64,000 nt of DNA from SXXH01 sp041165735 (GTDB taxonomy: Bacteria; Planctomycetota; UBA1135; GCA-002686595), in NCBI GenBank assembly GCA_046341775.1, contig JBKDQQ010000080.1:1-64000 (forward strand), in the 5' to 3' direction. Below are positions 36,280 through 44,996 of the stretch, piece by piece (positions within the stretch are counted from its first letter, which is position 1; the number at the start of each line of letters is the position of its first letter). Both the position numbers and the translations under genes were made by a program. The notes below the pieces were generated by a model. That model saw only the letters and a program-made list of their open reading frames with translations, ran no database searches and was not told where the DNA came from.

Positions 36280-37371
36280 TCAACCCATCGTCTCGTCGTC
36301 GCGGTCGGCGTCGGTGAACCACCAGCGCGACGCGTCGAGGGCCTCCCGCGCCACCGGATGCCCCTCGTCGTGCAGATGGACGATGACGCTCAAGTGGTCG
36401 CGGGCCCGCGGCGGCTGGAAGCCGAAGGCCGCCAGGCGCGCCGCCCACGGGGATCCGTCGATGGCGTTGGCGCGCACCGCGCAAGCACCTGCTTCGCGCG
36501 CGATCCGCAAGGCCTGGGCCCCGAGCGCGCTCCACGCCTGTTCGTCGAGGGCGCCCGCGTCCACGAGCCACGCCAAGCCGTCGACCGAGGGCTTCTGCAG
36601 CACGAACCACCCGACCAGCGCGCCCGAACGCAGCACTCCGAAGGCGCGGAACGCGCGCGACGGTCCGCGGAAGAAGCGCCAATCCAGCCAGGCAGGGTCG
36701 CGCCGCAGCACCAGCGCATGGGCCGCCTCCAACCGCAGCACGAGAGGCTCGATCTCGCTCGGGAAGGAGCTCCATTCGACGGCTTGCGTCGCGCCCGCAT
36801 CCAGCGCTTGGCGCGCGCGCGCGCCAAGCCACGCAGAAAAAGGCGTCGTCAAGGCGCGCCAGCGCCCCTCGCGTCGCCGCAAGGAGCGGGCGCGGGTCCC
36901 CGACTCCAGCCAATGCGTGTGCGCGCGGATGGTGCCCGCCTGCCGCCAGCCCATCTGCAGGAAGATGTGCGCGCTGCGCCGGTTCGGAAGCCCGTACACG
37001 AAGGGCCAACCCCGCGCCCGGGCTTCCTGCATGGCGCGCGCGTCCAGCGCGCGGAACAGCCCGAGCTTGCGCCAACTCGGGTGCGTCATGACATCGCCCG
37101 TCTCGCCCACCGTCGCCGCATCCGTCCGGCGGCCGCGCGGCACGACGAGGCGCGGCCCGCAAGCGTAGCCGCACACCGCATCCGTTCCGACCGGCCCGGA
37201 CACCAGCGCGATGCTCGCGCCATGCGGGCTCTGGTCGTAGCGCCACGCCAGGGCTTCCGCCGTCACCGGCTTCTTGAAGCAGCGGCCCGACAAGCGCGCC
37301 TGCTCGGCCCGCTCCGCGGGACCGGCCAGGCGCACGACGATCTCCTGTCCTTGCGCGGGTTCGACTGTCAC
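36280..37371 (-). CDS. GNAT-like N-acetyltransferase, two-domain
   Basis: This 363-residue protein looks like a GNAT-fold acyltransferase of the kind found in exopolysaccharide clusters. The acetyl-CoA region is TVGETGDVMTHPSWRKLGLFRAL near residues 75-100, followed by the family's FVYGLPN and SAHIFLQMGW. A second domain follows to the C-terminus with a WLDWRFFRGP motif. The GTG at 37371 overlaps the TGA of the tricorn gene. No glycan genes are directly beside it, so the acceptor is unknown. An alternative is a peptidoglycan-type FemAB relative, which I consider less likely. Confidence 0.65.
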   Translation of the reverse strand: MTVEPAQGQEIVVRLAGPAERAEQARLSGRCFKKPVTAEALAWRYDQSPHGASIALVSGPVGTDAVCGYACGPRLVVPRGRRTDAATVGETGDVMTHPSWRKLGLFRALDARAMQEARARGWPFVYGLPNRRSAHIFLQMGWRQAGTIRAHTHWLESGTRARSLRRREGRWRALTTPFSAWLGARARQALDAGATQAVEWSSFPSEIEPLVLRLEAAHALVLRRDPAWLDWRFFRGPSRAFRAFGVLRSGALVGWFVLQKPSVDGLAWLVDAGALDEQAWSALGAQALRIAREAGACAVRANAIDGSPWAARLAAFGFQPPRARDHLSVIVHLHDEGHPVAREALDASRWWFTDADRDDETMG

Positions 37372-40300
37372 TTCAACTTGACCGGATCGGCCGGACGCGG
37401 CGGCAACGCGGCCTTGCGCTGCCGCGTTTCCTTCTCCAACTCCTCGATGGCGCGCTCCAATTGCGGATCGCGGCCGGCGAGCACCGCCGCGGGATCGTTG
37501 TCCACCTCGATGTCCGGCGAGACGCCGACGCCCTCCACGGCCCATTGGCCGGTGGCGTCGCCATGGCCGAACTCCGGCACGTTGACCGTGCCTCCGTCGA
37601 GCAGCGGACCGTGGTCGGTGATGCCGATCACCCCGCCCCAGGAGCGCTTGCCGACCAGCTTGCCGAGTCCGGCGTTCCTGAACATCCACGGGAAGATGTC
37701 GCCGTCGGAGGCGCTGTTCTCGTTGAGCAGGCAGATCATCGGCCCGGTGAAGACCGTGGCGGGGTAGGTGCGCGCGTATTGATCGTGGCGCGAGTACGCG
37801 GTGCCGAGCAGCACGCGACGCAGGCGCTCGAGCACCATCTGGCTGACGTTCCCGCCCCCGTTGTTGCGGTCGTCGATGATCAAGGCCTCCTTGCGCACCT
37901 GGCCGTAGTACCACTTGATGAACTCGCGGATGCCGTCGGCGCCCATGTCGGGGATGTGCAGGTAGCCGAAGCGGCCGTTGGAGAGCTTGTCGACGAGCGC
38001 GCGCCTGCCCAGCACCCAGTTCAGGTAGTTGAGCGATTCCTCGCTCTCGATCGGCCGCACGCGCACCTTGCGCGCCCCCTCGAGGCGCGGTTCGGCGCCG
38101 ATCAGGAGCTCGATCGGGCGATCGCCCTTGTCGCGCAGCACCTCGTACGGGTCCTGGTCGGGACGCAACTCGACGCCGTCGACGGCGAGCAGCCACTCGC
38201 GCTCCTTCACGTCGACGCCGACCTCGGTCAGCGGCGAGCGGTAGCGCTCCTCCTCGTTCTGCCCCTTGAGGATGCGCTCGATGCGATAACGGCCCGCCGC
38301 CGCGTCGAGCACGATGCGCGCGCCGAGCAGGGCCACGCCGCGCCGCTTGGGGGCGACCCATTCGCCGCCCGAGACGTAGGCGTGGCCGGCGTTCAGCTCC
38401 GCGACCATCTCGCCGAGGACGTAGTTGAGGTCCGAGCGATGCGCCACGTGCTCGACCAGCGGCTCGTAGCGCGCCTTCAGCGCATTCCAGTCGTAGCCGT
38501 GCATGTTCGGCGCGTAGAAGTAGTCGCGGAAGCGCCGCCACACGGCGTGGAAGATGGCGCGCCATTCGTCCTTCGGCACGCGCTGGACGACGAGCCCGTC
38601 GGTCGCGATCGGCTTGGCGCCATCCTTGCCCTTCGGGCCGGCGTCCATCAGCTTCCAGCCGCCCGCGTTCGCCAGGAGCTTCGTGCCGTCGAGCGACGTG
38701 CTCCAGTCCCCCACCTCGCCAGCGAGGACGACGAGCTCGCGCTTGTCGAAGTCGAAGGCCACCAGCTCGCGCTTGCGATCGCCGGCGCGGCCGTAGAAGG
38801 AAGCGCCACCGCGCGTCGTCAGCAGGCACTTGGTCCCCTCCGCGAGCCCGCCGTAGTTGTCGGCCTCCACGGGCACGCGCACCACGCGCGAGGCGAGTCC
38901 CTCGAAGTCGATGGCGACCTCGGGCTTGCCCGCCTTGGCGTCCGCCTTGGGCTGTTCCTTGGAGGCGGTCGCCGCGTCGGCAGTGGCGCCCTCCAAGGTG
39001 ACTTCGTCGCTCTGCGGCGCGAACGGATGTTCGGCGCCCTTCGCCAGCGCGAGGCCGTAGATGCCCGTCGCGCGGTTGACGGCGAAGTTCCACTCCAGCG
39101 CGGTGAAGAGCTGCGGAGCGAACTCGCGGTCCGAGAGGAACCACAACCAGCGCCCGTCGCGCGAGAAGACCGGGTTCGACTCGCTCCACATCTCGTCGGT
39201 CACGCGCACGGGGTCCCCGCCGCGCAGCGGAGCGATCCACAGCGAGCGCAATTCGTTGGCGTCGCCGGCGCTGTATGCCAACCAGCGCGAGTCGGGGGAG
39301 AGCGAGAAGTCGCCGCCCGAGCCCGCGGGGTCCTGCGCCAGCTGCACGCGTTCGCCCGTCGTTGCTTCGACGCGCCAGATGCGTCCAGACGCGGAGGCGT
39401 GCACGAGGCACGATCCGTCAGGAGCCCATTGCAGGGCGGTGATGCGTTCCGCGAGGCCGCGAGACAACTGGCGCGGCGACTGCGAGCCGTCCTGCGGCGC
39501 CAGCCAGAGCTCCTCCTCCCCCGAGGCGTCGGAGACGAAGGCCACCTGCGAACCGTCCGGCGACCACGACGCGAGGCGCTCGTGGGCCGCGCTCGTGCGC
39601 GTGAGGTTGCGCGCGTGTCCCTTTTCGATCGGCGCCGTGTGCACGTCGCCACGCGCCGAAAAGAGCGCGCGCTCGCCCTTGGGCGAGAGCGCCGCGTCTT
39701 CGATGTCGCCGCCGGCGGCCACCGGCTCGGGACGCGAGGAGACACCGTCTTCCGGCACCCGGATCGAGAGGGTCGCTTGCTGGTGCGTGCGCGTGTCGTA
39801 GACGACCAGCTCGCCCCCGAGCTCGTAGACGATCTCCCCGTCCTCGCCGCGCGAGGCCCAGCGCACGTCGTGCGTCGTCGACGTGGTGCGTTGCACCACT
39901 TCCTTGTCGGCGAGGCTCCAACTGTGGAGGTTCAAGGTGCCGTCGCGGTCGCTGACGAACCAGATGGAGTCGCCGATCCACATGGGATCGCGCTCGGTGC
40001 GCACGTGGTGCGCCACGGGTTCGAGCTTGCCCGTCTTGCGCTCGTAGATGTGGAGATCCTGCGCCCAACCGCCCTCGTAGCGCTTCCACGTGCGGAAGTC
40101 GCGCGTCAACGGCGAATACACGACGCGCTGCATGTCCGGCGACAGGTCGCCGGCGCCCGACACCGGCATCTCCAGCGCGGTCGCGGGACCGCCCTTCAGC
40201 GGCGCGAAGTACAGGCGCGTGTCGGTGAGGTCCCAGCCCTCGCGCATCGAGCGGAAGAGCACCGATTGCCCGTCGCGCGACCAGCCGTGCACCTGGTTGT

Positions 40301-40643
40301 CGAAGCCCCAACGCTGCGGCAGCGGACCGCGCGCCGGGTAGAAGGTCAACTGGCGCGGAACGCCGCCGCTCGAGGGCACGACATACACCTGCTCGTCGCC
40401 GTCGTACTGTCCGGTGAAGGCCACCCACGCACCGTCGGGCGAGAAGCGCGGGAACAACTCGAGTCCCGGGTGCGCCGTCAAGCGCGTCGCGTCGCCCCCC
40501 AGGCGCGGTGCGAGCCACAGGTCGCCCGCATGGCAGAACACCACGCGATCGCCGTGGATGTCGGGGTAGCGCAGGAGCTTGGTCTGCGCTTCGAGGACGG
40601 TCGGGAGGGCGATCAGTACGGCGAGTGCGGTCGGGGCGCGCAT
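37368..40643 (-). CDS. tricorn-type protease (S41) with beta-propeller
   Basis: The 1091-residue protein has a signal peptide (about 18 residues), six or seven WD40/PD40-type blades (residues 25-560, with repeats such as FSPDGAWVAFTG and WSPDGSQVAFVSD), then a tricorn core, a PDZ-like region and an S41 catalytic domain. The catalytic region NENSASDGD (974-982) and an upstream AGHAYV His are intact. Tricorn proteins cut peptides into small pieces; the signal peptide places this one outside the cytoplasm, unlike archaeal tricorn. A TAACCT box ends seven bases before the ATG, suggesting a leaderless message. No aminopeptidase partner genes are nearby. Confidence 0.9.
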   Translation of the reverse strand: MRAPTALAVLIALPTVLEAQTKLLRYPDIHGDRVVFCHAGDLWLAPRLGGDATRLTAHPGLELFPRFSPDGAWVAFTGQYDGDEQVYVVPSSGGVPRQLTFYPARGPLPQRWGFDNQVHGWSRDGQSVLFRSMREGWDLTDTRLYFAPLKGGPATALEMPVSGAGDLSPDMQRVVYSPLTRDFRTWKRYEGGWAQDLHIYERKTGKLEPVAHHVRTERDPMWIGDSIWFVSDRDGTLNLHSWSLADKEVVQRTTSTTHDVRWASRGEDGEIVYELGGELVVYDTRTHQQATLSIRVPEDGVSSRPEPVAAGGDIEDAALSPKGERALFSARGDVHTAPIEKGHARNLTRTSAAHERLASWSPDGSQVAFVSDASGEEELWLAPQDGSQSPRQLSRGLAERITALQWAPDGSCLVHASASGRIWRVEATTGERVQLAQDPAGSGGDFSLSPDSRWLAYSAGDANELRSLWIAPLRGGDPVRVTDEMWSESNPVFSRDGRWLWFLSDREFAPQLFTALEWNFAVNRATGIYGLALAKGAEHPFAPQSDEVTLEGATADAATASKEQPKADAKAGKPEVAIDFEGLASRVVRVPVEADNYGGLAEGTKCLLTTRGGASFYGRAGDRKRELVAFDFDKRELVVLAGEVGDWSTSLDGTKLLANAGGWKLMDAGPKGKDGAKPIATDGLVVQRVPKDEWRAIFHAVWRRFRDYFYAPNMHGYDWNALKARYEPLVEHVAHRSDLNYVLGEMVAELNAGHAYVSGGEWVAPKRRGVALLGARIVLDAAAGRYRIERILKGQNEEERYRSPLTEVGVDVKEREWLLAVDGVELRPDQDPYEVLRDKGDRPIELLIGAEPRLEGARKVRVRPIESEESLNYLNWVLGRRALVDKLSNGRFGYLHIPDMGADGIREFIKWYYGQVRKEALIIDDRNNGGGNVSQMVLERLRRVLLGTAYSRHDQYARTYPATVFTGPMICLLNENSASDGDIFPWMFRNAGLGKLVGKRSWGGVIGITDHGPLLDGGTVNVPEFGHGDATGQWAVEGVGVSPDIEVDNDPAAVLAGRDPQLERAIEELEKETRQRKAALPPRPADPVKLK

Positions 40644-40650
40644 GCCCCAC

Positions 40651-40656
40651 AGGTTA
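40651..40656 (-). promoter_or_regulatory. putative -10 box (TAACCT) of the tricorn gene
   Basis: Read on the minus strand, TAACCT is followed by seven bases and then the ATG at 40643, so the expected start site is the A of the start codon. No Shine-Dalgarno can fit. Confidence 0.35.
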
Positions 40657-40698
40657 GCGTCCGGCCCCGCGGGAACGCGCCCGGAGGGCCGGTCCGCG

Positions 40699-40724
40699 GG
40701 TCGCCACAGTGCCGCCGGGCGACC
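40699..40724. terminator. hairpin after the radical SAM gene
   Basis: GGTCGCC and GGCGACC pair over 7 bp around a 12-base loop, touching the stop codon of the radical SAM gene. It separates that gene from the tricorn gene downstream. Confidence 0.5.
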
Positions 40725-42176
40725 TCAGGAGGCCTTGGAGTGACGCTCGTGCTCCTTGACCGCTTCCTCCATGACGCGCGAGGCGACATTGGACGAAGTG
40801 GGCGGCGGCACGAGGCCGAAGGCGCGACCGAGGCGCTTGCGGCCGAACTGCGGGTTCTCCATGTAGTACAGCGTGCGCTCCATGAAGCGCTTGGCCCGCT
40901 GGCCGTAGCCGTAGTACCAGCGCTCGTAGCTGCGCACCATGTTCTTGCGCAGCTCCTCCAGCTCGACCTGCGTGAAGTGCTCGTGCTTGTAGGCCGAGCG
41001 GTTCGACGACACGTAGTTCTCCGACAGGTCGGTCAAGTCGATGTTGGCCAGGTACCCGTCCCAGCTCTCGGTGCCGATCAGCGGGTTGAACACGCTGACG
41101 CGGACGAGGTCGGGGCCGGCGAGCTTCAAGACCTTCTCGGTCTCCTCGATGTCCTGCTTCGTCTCGCCGGGCGAACCGACGATCAGGTAGACCTTGGCCC
41201 AGATGCCGGCGCGGCGCGTCATGCGCGCGGCCTCGACGATCACCTCGGGCGTGAGGTCCTTCTTCAGCACGTCCAGCATGCGCTGGCTGCCGGACTCCCA
41301 GCCGTAGTAGATGCGGCGGCAACCGGCGCGGTGCATGTGCTTCAGCAGCGGGTAGTCGACGCAGTCGGCGCGCGTGTTGGCGATCCACTCGAACTTCAAG
41401 CCGCGGCGCAGGATCTCGTCGCACATCTCGTGGATGCGCTTCTTCCGCAGCGTCAGGATCTCGTCGACGAACAGGATCACGCCGGGGTTGTAGGTCTTGA
41501 CGATGTGCTCGAGCTCGTCGACGATCAGCTCCGTCGAGCGCACGCGGAAGCCGCGACCCGTCAGCTCCTTCTGGCAGAAGATGCACTTGAACGGGCAGCC
41601 GCGCGTCGTGAAGACGTACGCGAGGCGCTCGGGGTTCAAGCTGAAGTAGCGGTCCATCGGCAGCAGGTGTCGCGCCGGGATGGGCAATTCGTCGAGCTTC
41701 TTGATCAGCGGCGGGGCGGCGTTGTCGATCACCAGTTGCTTCTCGCGCATGGCGGCGAGGCCGGGGATCTCCGCGAGGCCCTTCCAGTCGTCCGAATCGA
41801 CGTGGCGCACGAAGCGCGGCAGCGTCTCCTCGGCCTCGCCCTTCAGCACGAAGTCGAAGTGCCCGGAATCGAGGAAGATGCCCTGGTCGACGGACGCGTG
41901 CGGCCCGCCCATGATCGTGATCTTGCCGCGGCTCTTGGCGTACTTGGCCCAGGCGATGGCGCGGCGGATGTTCGGGGTCAGCGCGTCGAAGCCGATGATG
42001 TCGTTGCGCTCGATCGCCTCCTTCATGTAGGCGTCGTTGACGATGCGCTCGTCGCACAGCTCGATCGGCAGCTTTTCCTTCTCCATGCACGCGCCGAGGT
42101 ACGTGATGCCGAGGATCATCGACAACGGATCCTCCTGCACGTGGGGCTTGACGTAGGTGAGGAGCGTCTTGCGCAT
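40725..42176 (-). CDS. B12-binding-domain radical SAM protein
   Basis: The 483-residue protein joins a cobalamin-binding domain (residues 5-125; MGGPHASVDQG) to a radical SAM domain with the cluster motif C194-x3-C198-x2-C201 (RGCPFKCIFC). The core has the usual VDEILTLRK and YYGWESGSQRMLD strands. B12-type radical SAM enzymes mostly carry out methylations or ring rearrangements in the making of lipids, hopanoids, pigments or antibiotics. The start at 42176 gives the family N-terminus. It has its own leader of about 75 nt and is set apart from the glycosyltransferase cluster by a hairpin. Substrate unknown. Confidence 0.88.
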   Translation of the reverse strand: MRKTLLTYVKPHVQEDPLSMILGITYLGACMEKEKLPIELCDERIVNDAYMKEAIERNDIIGFDALTPNIRRAIAWAKYAKSRGKITIMGGPHASVDQGIFLDSGHFDFVLKGEAEETLPRFVRHVDSDDWKGLAEIPGLAAMREKQLVIDNAAPPLIKKLDELPIPARHLLPMDRYFSLNPERLAYVFTTRGCPFKCIFCQKELTGRGFRVRSTELIVDELEHIVKTYNPGVILFVDEILTLRKKRIHEMCDEILRRGLKFEWIANTRADCVDYPLLKHMHRAGCRRIYYGWESGSQRMLDVLKKDLTPEVIVEAARMTRRAGIWAKVYLIVGSPGETKQDIEETEKVLKLAGPDLVRVSVFNPLIGTESWDGYLANIDLTDLSENYVSSNRSAYKHEHFTQVELEELRKNMVRSYERWYYGYGQRAKRFMERTLYYMENPQFGRKRLGRAFGLVPPPTSSNVASRVMEEAVKEHERHSKAS

Positions 42177-42274
42177 GGAGCGGTGCCTGGGTGTCGTGGA
42201 CGGCGGTGCGTCGGCGCGGCGGGAAGCCGCGTCCAACCTTGTCGGACAGGAACTCTAACCCGCCCTAGAGATTT

Positions 42275-42305
42275 CCGCAAAGTTGCCCGCGGCAGGGCTT
42301 TGCGG
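42275..42305. terminator. 8-bp plus 4-bp hairpin between the GT4 and radical SAM genes
   Basis: CCGCAAAG (42275-42282) pairs with CTTTGCGG (42298-42305); an inner TGCC/GGCA stem closes a three-base loop. It lies about 70 bases beyond the stop of the GT4 gene at 42374. Confidence 0.55.
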
Positions 42306-42373
42306 TCGCTTCTCCGGCGCCTGACCGGGCCTTGATCTATCGGCGCGAAACGCCCCGGGCCTGAGCGCCTTCG

Positions 42374-43636
42374 TCACGAGGCCGCGGCGCTGGCGCGCGC
42401 CGTCGCGTACTCCTCGAGGTACTCGCCGGCCATGCGCGGCAGCAGGAAGCGCTCCACGAGGCGCGTCCGACCGGCCGCCCCCATGCGCGCGCGCAGGTCG
42501 GGATCCGAAAGCAGCCCGGCGAGCGCCTCGGCGTAGGACTCGACCTGGAAGGGATTGCGCACGTACCCCGTGACCCCGTCGACCACGACCTCGGGCGAGC
42601 CGCCGAACACCGTGGCCACGACCGGCTTGGAATGCTCCATCGCCTCTAGGTTGACCATGCCGAAGGTGTCGAAGCAGATCGACGGAGTGACGAACACGTC
42701 GACCGCGGCGATGGCGGCCTGCAGTTCGTCCCCCTCGAGCCAACCGGTCGGCACGACGAGCCCGTCCACGCCCAGTTCGCGGGCCAGCGACTCGAACTCG
42801 CGCGCGTAGACCTCCCTCCGCCCCATGACCAGCAGGCGCAGGTCGGGGAAGCGCGGAGCCAGCAGGCGCAGCATGCGCAGGAGCTGCTTGACGCCCTTCT
42901 GCTCGTGGAGGCGGCCGCCGATCGCCACGAGCCGCCGGCCTTCCACGCCGAACTTCCTGCGCAGCGCGAGGACGGCCGCCGGATCGGGCAGCGTCGCGCG
43001 CGGCTCCAAGGCGTTGTGGACGACGCGGTCGACGCGCAAGCCGTTCGCGCGCAGCGCGCGGCCCAGTTCCTCGCTCACCACCGTCGTGCGCTGCACGTCG
43101 TGCTCGAGGATGCGGCGGATGCGCGCGTTGCGGAACGGATTCCAGCGCAGGCGTTGGCACGGGAGGCACTTCGCGGGTCGCGCCTCGTAGTCACGCAACT
43201 CGCCCCCGTGTTCCTCGCCGCCATGGAAGCACGTCAGCTTCTGGTGGCAGAAGGTCATCACGTCGTGCGCCGTGTGGACGACTCCGGCGCCCGCGCGACG
43301 CGACGCGCCCAAGGTCGCGTACGAGAGGTGCTGGTGCACGAGGTGGGCGTGCACCACGTCGGGGCGCTCCTCGGCCAGCACGCGCGCGAAGCCCGCGCGC
43401 GTGCGCGGGTTGTCGAGGCTGGTCCACGCGCGCCAGCGCGGGTTGTAGTCGCTGTGCAGGCGGTGCACCGCGAGTCCGCGCACGTCGGCGCGCCCGGCGA
43501 GGGCCGGGTCCTGCACGGCCGTGGCCAGCGCCGTGTGGTGGCCGAGCGCGCGGTAGTGCGCGGCCAACTGGTGCACCAGGCGCACCGAGGATCCGATGCG
43601 CTCGTCCTCGAGGTCGTTCAGGAACAGGATGCGCAT
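42374..43636 (-). CDS. GT4 glycosyltransferase with Cys-containing insert
   Basis: This 420-residue enzyme has the GT-B fold of the GT4 family. The N-terminal domain starts RILFLNDLEDERIGSSVRLVHQL; the C-terminal donor site shows GGRLHEQKGVKQLL near residue 237 and the E-x7-E type motif FDTFGMVNLEAMEHSKPVVAT near residue 325. An insert with HTAHDVMTFCHQKLTCFHGG and CLPCQR near residues 120-165 is typical of the sub-family that adds sugars to exopolysaccharide or lipid carriers. Seven bases separate it from the flippase gene, so it is the last gene of that unit. Confidence 0.88.
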   Translation of the reverse strand: MRILFLNDLEDERIGSSVRLVHQLAAHYRALGHHTALATAVQDPALAGRADVRGLAVHRLHSDYNPRWRAWTSLDNPRTRAGFARVLAEERPDVVHAHLVHQHLSYATLGASRRAGAGVVHTAHDVMTFCHQKLTCFHGGEEHGGELRDYEARPAKCLPCQRLRWNPFRNARIRRILEHDVQRTTVVSEELGRALRANGLRVDRVVHNALEPRATLPDPAAVLALRRKFGVEGRRLVAIGGRLHEQKGVKQLLRMLRLLAPRFPDLRLLVMGRREVYAREFESLARELGVDGLVVPTGWLEGDELQAAIAAVDVFVTPSICFDTFGMVNLEAMEHSKPVVATVFGGSPEVVVDGVTGYVRNPFQVESYAEALAGLLSDPDLRARMGAAGRTRLVERFLLPRMAGEYLEEYATARASAAAS

Positions 43637-43643
43637 GGCTGGC

Positions 43644-44996
43644 TCAAGCTGCGCGCGGCGCGGGCGCGTCCTCGAAGGACTCGCGCGTCCTCAGCACCCA
43701 GAAGATGTAGCACAAGTGGACCAGCACCCAGCTTTGGTAGAGCGAGATCCCCCACGCCATGCCGGTGTAGGGAATCAGCTTCACGAAGACCACGTTGAGC
43801 GGGATGGTGATGGCGGCGCCCAGCGCCGTCAGCCACAGCCACGCCTTGACGCGATTCGTGGCGATGTAGAAGGCCTCGTTGGCCGTGGCGAAGGTGAACG
43901 GCACGGCGCCGGCGCATAGCACGAGGTAGTACGCCGCCACCGGACGGGCGTAGTCGGTCGGGAACAACCAACCGACGAGCGGCTCGATGAACGGGATGCC
44001 TGCCAGGATCGCGCCGCCGAGCACGAAGCCCGAACCGAGCGAGACGCGCATGTACAGGCGCCGGAAGCCCGTCCAATCGCGCTTGCCCGACAAGCCGCCG
44101 AGCGCGGGCAGCGCGGTGCGCGAGACGCCCTGCATCAGCATCAGCGGGATCGTGAGGATGCGTTGCGCGATGTGGAAGTAGCTCGTGTACTCCGGCCCGA
44201 CGAAGCGCGAGATGACGAGCCGCGGGAAGACGGTCAGGAAGAGCGAAGTGCCGTTCTTCAACAAGCCCACGCGCAGTCCGAGCCGCAGGCCTTGGCGCAG
44301 CGGCACGTCGCGCATGCGGAGGACGATCTCGCGCGCGCCTGGCAGGGGCGGGCCGCCATCGACGCGCGCCTGCCGCCACAGCTCGATCGCCAGCGCCGAT
44401 CCGAACAAGGCGGCCAGCACCGTCCCGACGACGGCCCCCAGTCCGTCGCCGGTGATCAGCGTGCCCAGCACCACGAGGAACAAGCGCACGACCTCGTCGG
44501 CGTTCTCCAGTTGCGCCAGCGCCCGCATGCGACGCGTGCCTTGGAAGGCCGTGAAGGCCACTGCCCGCGGCAGGTCGAAGATCGGCTCGAGGCACAGGAT
44601 CACGGCCCACCATCCGACTTCCACCGAGCCGAACCAGCGCTCGCCGATCCATGGCAGCACGAACCAGCCGACGGCGAAGATGGCGAGCCCGAAGACGAGG
44701 ATCGACTTGGCCACGAAGGCCACCCATCCGGCGGTCTTCTCGGCGTTGCCGCGCGCGGCCGCGGCGGCGATCTGCGCCACCGTGGCCGGCACCACGCCCG
44801 TGTTGACGAGGAAATGCAGTCCGCCTTGCAGCGCGATGGCGGTGACGAGCAGGCCCTGGCCTTCGGCCCCCAGCAGGTAGGCGACCAGCACGGTCGACAC
44901 CATCTGGGACAGTTGGTTGACCACGCCGGCGACCTGCAGCGTGGCCGTGTCGCGCACGAAGCGCGAGCGCACGAATTCCGCGATGCGCGCCTTCAA
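43644..44996 (-). CDS. polysaccharide flippase (MOP/Wzx-like), TTG start
   Basis: The 450-residue protein has about 12 to 14 membrane segments and the Wzx/MATE pattern of paired six-segment halves, with a basic loop (RRMRALAQLENADEVVRLFL) in the middle. It should flip lipid-linked oligosaccharide across the inner membrane. The start is a TTG at 44996 that overlaps the TGA of the GT4 gene upstream (TTGA) and follows GGAGG at five bases, which is good evidence for coupling. The longer frame upstream is a shadow of the neighbour. No polymerase gene lies in the window. Confidence 0.85.
   Translation of the reverse strand: MKARIAEFVRSRFVRDTATLQVAGVVNQLSQMVSTVLVAYLLGAEGQGLLVTAIALQGGLHFLVNTGVVPATVAQIAAAAARGNAEKTAGWVAFVAKSILVFGLAIFAVGWFVLPWIGERWFGSVEVGWWAVILCLEPIFDLPRAVAFTAFQGTRRMRALAQLENADEVVRLFLVVLGTLITGDGLGAVVGTVLAALFGSALAIELWRQARVDGGPPLPGAREIVLRMRDVPLRQGLRLGLRVGLLKNGTSLFLTVFPRLVISRFVGPEYTSYFHIAQRILTIPLMLMQGVSRTALPALGGLSGKRDWTGFRRLYMRVSLGSGFVLGGAILAGIPFIEPLVGWLFPTDYARPVAAYYLVLCAGAVPFTFATANEAFYIATNRVKAWLWLTALGAAITIPLNVVFVKLIPYTGMAWGISLYQSWVLVHLCYIFWVLRTRESFEDAPAPRAA

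Noticed and set aside
37461..42335. Very long plus-strand open frame of over 1600 codons opposite the tricorn and radical SAM genes
   Set aside because: It is antisense to two well-supported genes, has low-complexity Arg/Ala/His composition and no family motif. GC-rich codons leave few stops in this frame.
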